Part shown: positions 59,944 to 64,000 of the stretch, one piece after another
Position numbering within the stretch: the stretch's first letter is position 1
Layout: every line of letters begins with the position of its first letter
Origin: Pseudomonadota bacterium
GTDB taxonomy: Bacteria > Pseudomonadota > Gammaproteobacteria > Burkholderiales > Sulfuriferulaceae
Length of the DNA stretch: 64,000 nucleotides
Assembly (NCBI GenBank): GCA_021845925.1
Contig: JAJZUW010000003.1
Coordinates: forward strand, 1-64,000
Reading direction: 5' to 3'
Notes under the pieces: model-generated
The model's input: only the letters and a program-made list of their open reading frames with translations
What the model was told of the DNA's origin: nothing
Databases searched by the model: none
Made by a program: the position numbers and the translations under genes

Positions 59944-60101
59944 GGAATGTTCTGTTTGAATGTCTGAAGCAGTCATTCTACCGCAAACGAAGCCTCGTTT
60001 TGTGCCGATGCCTGGCACATCGGCTCAGGCCAGCGGTCGCCGAACTGGTATTCACGCTGCCGAAGACGGTAAAATGACGGTTTGGCATCAGGTCTGACCT
60101 C

Positions 60102-61706
60102 ATGTTACGCATCACCGAACTCAAGCTGCCGCTGGACCACACGCCCGAAGCCCTGACGGCCGCCATTTGTCGCAAGCTGGGAACCAGCGCGGATGACTTG
60201 TTATCGCTGCAGGTTCATCGACGCGGCTACGATGCCCGCAAAAAAAACCAGATCACTTTTGTCTACACCGTGGATGTTGCTGTGCGCAATGAGGCGGCCG
60301 TGCGCAAACGCTGCCGTGGCGACCGGCATGTGAGTGAAGCGCCGGACATGCGCTACCGGTTTGTCACTCAGCGGCAATCGCCGCCGGCCCGGCGTCCACT
60401 GGTGATCGGCTTCGGACCCGCCGGCATGTTTGCCGCCCTGCTGCTGGCCCAGATGGGTTTCGCCCCGATTGTTCTCGAACGCGGCAAGCCGGTACGCGAA
60501 CGCACCCGCGACACCTGGGGTCTGTGGCGGCGGCGTGAGCTGAATCCGGAATCGAACGTGCAGTTTGGTGAGGGCGGGGCCGGCACATTCTCGGATGGCA
60601 AGCTTTACAGCCAGATCCGCGACCCGAAACATTATGGGCGCAAGGTGACCGAAGAACTGATCCTTGCTGGTGCGCCGGAAGAAATTGCCTACGTCAGCAA
60701 ACCACACATCGGCACATTCCGCCTGGTCGGGATTGTTGAGCGCATCCGGCACCAGATCGAATCCCTGGGCGGCGAAATCCGCTTCCAGAGCCATGTCACG
60801 GCTTTCCGGCGCGAAGGGGATGCCATTCTGGGCGTCACGCTTGCCGATGGCAGCTGTATTGACGCCAGCCAGGTGATTCTGGCCATTGGCCACAGTGCGC
60901 GGGATACATTTGCCGCCTTGCATGCCTCCGGCGTCTACATGGAGGCAAAGCCTTTTTCCATCGGCGTACGCATTGAACATCCCCAGTCGCTGATCGACCA
61001 TTGCCGACTGGGCAATGCCAGCGGTCACCCGGAACTGGGCGCGGCCGATTACCGGCTGGTTCATCATGCCAGCAACGGACGGGCCGTCTACAGTTTCTGC
61101 ATGTGCCCTGGAGGCACCGTGGTGGCCGCCACCTCCGAACCCAACCGCGTGGTGACCAATGGCATGAGTCAGTATTCGCGCAATGAACGCAATGCCAACA
61201 GCGGGATCGTGGTGAATGTGGAGCCGACAGACTTTCCGCATGGCGATGTCCTGGCCGGCATTGCCTTCCAGCGGGAACTGGAAAGCAGGGCCTTCGTGGC
61301 AGGTGGCAGCAATTACAATGCACCTGCGCAGCGGGTGGGGGATTTTCTCGCCGGACGACCTTCAACCCGCATCGGGTCGGTCGAACCTTCCTATCAGCCT
61401 GGCGTGACGCCGACCGACCTGTCGAACATCCTGCCAGATTATGTGGTGGACGCCATCCGCGAGGCCCTGCCGGCCTTTGACAGACAAATGCACGGCTTTG
61501 CCATGGACGATGCGGTCATGACCGGTGTCGAAACGCGCACGTCATCGCCGGTGCGGATCCGGCGCGACGACACCAGCCTGCAAAGCATCAATACTGCCGG
61601 CCTTTATCCGACAGGGGAGGGGGCCGGTTACGCAGGCGGTATACTGTCTGCCGCCATCGATGGCATCCGGGTGGCCGAGGCGCTTGCGCTGGCAAGCCCG
61701 GACTAA
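60102..61706 (+). CDS. COG2509-type FAD-dependent oxidoreductase
   Basis: A 534-residue flavoprotein of the uncharacterised COG2509 family. An N-terminal domain of about 95 residues precedes the FAD motif VIGFGPAGMFAA (101-112). Conserved segments NVQFGEGGAGTFSDGKLYS and the C-terminal YPTGEGAGYAGGI are clear. The family is often described as a dehydrogenase, without a known substrate. Its TAA stop abuts the cheV stop with no spacer. Confidence 0.85.
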   Translation: MLRITELKLPLDHTPEALTAAICRKLGTSADDLLSLQVHRRGYDARKKNQITFVYTVDVAVRNEAAVRKRCRGDRHVSEAPDMRYRFVTQRQSPPARRPLVIGFGPAGMFAALLLAQMGFAPIVLERGKPVRERTRDTWGLWRRRELNPESNVQFGEGGAGTFSDGKLYSQIRDPKHYGRKVTEELILAGAPEEIAYVSKPHIGTFRLVGIVERIRHQIESLGGEIRFQSHVTAFRREGDAILGVTLADGSCIDASQVILAIGHSARDTFAALHASGVYMEAKPFSIGVRIEHPQSLIDHCRLGNASGHPELGAADYRLVHHASNGRAVYSFCMCPGGTVVAATSEPNRVVTNGMSQYSRNERNANSGIVVNVEPTDFPHGDVLAGIAFQRELESRAFVAGGSNYNAPAQRVGDFLAGRPSTRIGSVEPSYQPGVTPTDLSNILPDYVVDAIREALPAFDRQMHGFAMDDAVMTGVETRTSSPVRIRRDDTSLQSINTAGLYPTGEGAGYAGGILSAAIDGIRVAEALALASPD

Positions 61707-62687
61707 TCAGGGCGCCGGTTTGTTGGTCTGGTGCCGACCAAGCACTGTCCGCAAGGTAGTGGCAAGTTCGTCGGGCGCAAACTTCGCCACATAGCCATCT
61801 GCACCAACATGGCGGACATGGTCCTCGTTGGCAGTTCCTGTCAGCGAGGAATGAATCACGACCGGAATATCATTGAAACGGCGATCCTGCTTGATATTAC
61901 GCGTCAGCGTGAAGCCATCCATTTCGGGCATTTCCAGATCCGTCAGCACCAGGGCAACCCGATCATGTGCAGTTTCGCCTTCCGCTTCGGCAACCTTGGC
62001 GATTTCCTGCAACTTGTCCCAGGCTTCCTTGCCGGTTTTGGTCATGATGTAAGGCGCGCCCATGCCAGACAATCCCTGTTCGATCAGCGAGCGGGCGACC
62101 ACCGAATCATCGGCGGCCAGAATGATGGTGCCATTGCGCAAATGGACTTTCTGGGTGGTGTTTTCGGTTGACAGTCTCTCATCGTCCGGCGGCATCAGAT
62201 CGCGCAGGATGGTTTCCACATCCAGCACCTGTGCCAGACGGGAATTGTCCCCCTGGCCGTCCAGACGGGCGATGCTGGTCACCATGCCGTTGGCATTGCT
62301 GGATTCTGCCGACAGCACCTGGTTCCAGTCCAGGCGAACGATATCTTCCACCGATTCGACGGCAAATGCCTGCGTGGTGCGTGCGTATTCGGTCACCAGA
62401 ATGATATTGAGGCCGGTTTTCGGGATGCAACCGACCACGGACGGCAGATCGATGACCGGAATCACCTGGCCACGCAGGTTGACCACCCCCAGCATGTGCT
62501 GGTGCGAGCCGGCCACCGCAGTGATCTGTGGCATGGCAACAATTTCGCGCACCTTGAACACATTGATGCCGAACAGTTCGGAATGGTTGCCTTCCGCATC
62601 GCCGCCGAGCCGGAACAGCAACAGTTCGAATTTGTTGGTGCCGGCCAGGTTGGTGCGTTCATCGACTTCCTGTTGTACCGATTTCAC
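61707..62687 (-). CDS. cheV: Chemotaxis coupling protein CheV
   Basis: CheV links chemoreceptors to CheA like CheW but carries a receiver domain for adaptation. The 326-residue protein has a CheW domain (about 18-165; with MLGVVNLRGQVIPVIDLP) and a receiver domain with DD at 193-194, the phospho-acceptor D250 in LVLTDLEMPEMDG and a Lys near 305. No other chemotaxis or flagellar gene is in the window. It lies 42 bp downstream of argH. Confidence 0.93.
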   Translation of the reverse strand: MKSVQQEVDERTNLAGTNKFELLLFRLGGDAEGNHSELFGINVFKVREIVAMPQITAVAGSHQHMLGVVNLRGQVIPVIDLPSVVGCIPKTGLNIILVTEYARTTQAFAVESVEDIVRLDWNQVLSAESSNANGMVTSIARLDGQGDNSRLAQVLDVETILRDLMPPDDERLSTENTTQKVHLRNGTIILAADDSVVARSLIEQGLSGMGAPYIMTKTGKEAWDKLQEIAKVAEAEGETAHDRVALVLTDLEMPEMDGFTLTRNIKQDRRFNDIPVVIHSSLTGTANEDHVRHVGADGYVAKFAPDELATTLRTVLGRHQTNKPAP

Positions 62688-62729
62688 AGTGCTTCCTCCT
62701 GTTATACGTGCCGGTATGACTCGCCAGGT

Positions 62730-64000
62730 TCAGTCCAGCATTCTTTTTGCCCGTTGTGCTGCAGCGAGCACCTGCGCAGGGGCGGTGCCACCTGGGTGAT
62801 TCCGGCTGGCAGCCGATCCTGCAAGGGATAATACACCATAAACATCCGTTTCGATCAAGTCCGAAAACGATTGGAGCTCATCCAGAGTCAGCCCGGCCAG
62901 ATCGCAGCCTCTGGTTTCAGCCAGCCGGACTGCACGCGCAACAGCTTCGTGAGCATCGCGGAATGGCAACCCTTTCTTGACCAGATAGTCTGCCAGGTCG
63001 GTGGCCGTGGCGTAGCCGTCGCGCAAGGCGTCCAGCATGGCTTGCGGCCTTAGCTGGATGCCGGCAATCATTTCTGCCGAAATGGTCAGCGTATCCAGCA
63101 AGGTATCCACGGTATCGAAAAGCGGCTCCTTGTCTTCCTGATTGTCCTTGTTGTACGCCAATGGCTGGCTTTTCATCAACGTCAGCAGGCTGACGAGATG
63201 GCCATTCACCCGACCAGTCTTGCCGCGCATCAGCTCGGGCACATCCGGATTCTTTTTTTGCGGCATGATCGAGGAACCGGTACAAAAACGGTCCGGCAGG
63301 TCGATGAAACCAAAACGCGGATTCATCCAGAGGATCAGTTCTTCGGCGAAACGGGACAGATGTGTCATGATCAGACTGGCCGCCGCACAGAATTCAATGG
63401 CAAAATCACGATCCGATACCGCATCCAGCGAATTGGCACAGATGCCGTCAAACCCCAGCTCACGGGCAACCATGTCACGGTCTATCGGATAACTGGTGCC
63501 TGCCAGAGCGGCAGAACCCAGCGGCAGCCGGTTGGTACGCCTGCGACAGTCGGTCATTCGCTCGATATCACGCGCGAGCATCTCGTAATACGCCAGCATG
63601 TGGTGGCCAAAGCTGACCGGTTGAGCCACCTGCAAATGGGTGTGGCCCGGCATCAGCACATCGGCATGCTGTTCGGCCAGCGTTGCCAGCGCCCGCTGGT
63701 TGTCACGCAGCGCGGCGAGTATCATGTCGATATGGTAACGCAGCCAGAGACGGATATCGGTGGCCACCTGGTCATTGCGCGAACGGCCGGTGTGCAGCCG
63801 TTTGCCGGCATCTCCCACACGTTCGGTCAGTGCCTTTTCAATGTTCAGGTGAACATCTTCAAGTTCGAGCTTCCATTCAAAATGACCGGCACGAATGTCC
63901 TGCAAGATGGCCTGCAGACCGGTTTCAATATCAGCCAGATCGACTGCGCTGATGATTCCGCAATGCGCCAGCATGCGGGCATGGGCAAGAGACCCTTGAA
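62730..64000 (-). CDS. argH: Argininosuccinate lyase (5' end beyond window)
   Basis: ArgH splits argininosuccinate into arginine and fumarate, the last step of arginine synthesis. The minus-strand frame is open to the right edge, where it reads [11 protein letters not shown], a segment found near residues 35-50 of ArgH, so about 40-50 N-terminal residues lie outside. The fumarase-superfamily signature [12 protein letters not shown] is intact, as are [13 protein letters not shown] and [10 protein letters not shown]. Confidence 0.96.
   Translation of the reverse strand, partial: QGSLAHARMLAHCGIISAVDLADIETGLQAILQDIRAGHFEWKLELEDVHLNIEKALTERVGDAGKRLHTGRSRNDQVATDIRLWLRYHIDMILAALRDNQRALATLAEQHADVLMPGHTHLQVAQPVSFGHHMLAYYEMLARDIERMTDCRRRTNRLPLGSAALAGTSYPIDRDMVARELGFDGICANSLDAVSDRDFAIEFCAAASLIMTHLSRFAEELILWMNPRFGFIDLPDRFCTGSSIMPQKKNPDVPELMRGKTGRVNGHLVSLLTLMKSQPLAYNKDNQEDKEPLFDTVDTLLDTLTISAEMIAGIQLRPQAMLDALRDGYATATDLADYLVKKGLPFRDAHEAVARAVRLAETRGCDLAGLTLDELQSFSDLIETDVYGVLSLAGSAASRNHPGGTAPAQVLAAAQRAKRMLD

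Noticed and set aside
1-64000. CRISPR array, prophage or defence island
   Set aside because: No regularly spaced repeats, integrase, phage structural genes or restriction/toxin genes are seen; nearly all genes are core functions.

Overview
The window reads as chromosomal core DNA of a moderately high-GC Gram-negative bacterium. LpxC and WaaA (lipid A/Kdo), SecB, a meso-diaminopimelate-type MurE and a TonB/ExbB/ExbD system all point to a diderm proteobacterium. A DUF2863 protein, a DUF1631 protein, the thiS-thiG-trmB order and murB inside the division cluster suggest Betaproteobacteria, most likely Neisseriales. The order-level placement is inference from protein style and gene order; no database was searched.

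Left part (1-9.1 kb): an exported protein of unknown function, an Fsr-type MFS exporter, then a minus-strand set of secA, a DUF2863 gene, a MidA-type methyltransferase gene and waaA. A plus-strand DciA/DUF721 gene lies between secA and lpxC. 9.1-27.5 kb: a complete division and cell wall (dcw) cluster on the minus strand, transcribed mraZ-rsmH-ftsL-ftsI-murE-murF-mraY-murD-ftsW-murG-murC-murB-ddl-ftsQ-ftsA-ftsZ-lpxC. Most of its genes overlap by 1-11 bases. It is headed by a near-consensus sigma-70 promoter with four MraZ-type GTGG boxes at exact 10-bp spacing. These genes make the lipid-linked peptidoglycan precursor, cross-link it at the septum and build the Z-ring.

27.9-40.2 kb: housekeeping genes, namely selD and mnmH (selenium use in tRNA), dut, coaBC, radC, a nitronate monooxygenase gene, an FAD amine-oxidase-like gene, a GT39-like glycosyltransferase gene, secB-gpsA, a small secreted protein gene and a BepA-like periplasmic protease gene. 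A 275-bp element with perfect 24-bp terminal inverted repeats lies between the protease gene and alaS; a 27-bp collapsed copy lies at 57.16-57.19 kb.

40.5-50.5 kb: alaS, a convergent pair made of a 566-residue protein of unknown function and a DUF1631 protein, tRNA-Gly(CCC), thiS-thiG-trmB and a gamma carbonic anhydrase-like gene. 50.7-57.2 kb: an OmpR-type response regulator, a sensor kinase, ExbB-ExbD-TonB, an exported metallophosphoesterase and an exported beta-propeller protein, closely spaced on one strand and possibly one nutrient-uptake locus. 57.2-64 kb: dgkA, a GAF-GGDEF diguanylate cyclase, a YlqF/RbgA GTPase, a COG2509 flavoprotein, cheV and argH (5' end beyond the window).

I saw no CRISPR array, prophage, full insertion sequence or obvious defence system. 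The most interesting material is the inverted-repeat element and its remnant, the TonB-phosphoesterase-propeller locus, the DUF1631 pair, and short tandem tracts inside essential genes (ftsI, murF, alaS).
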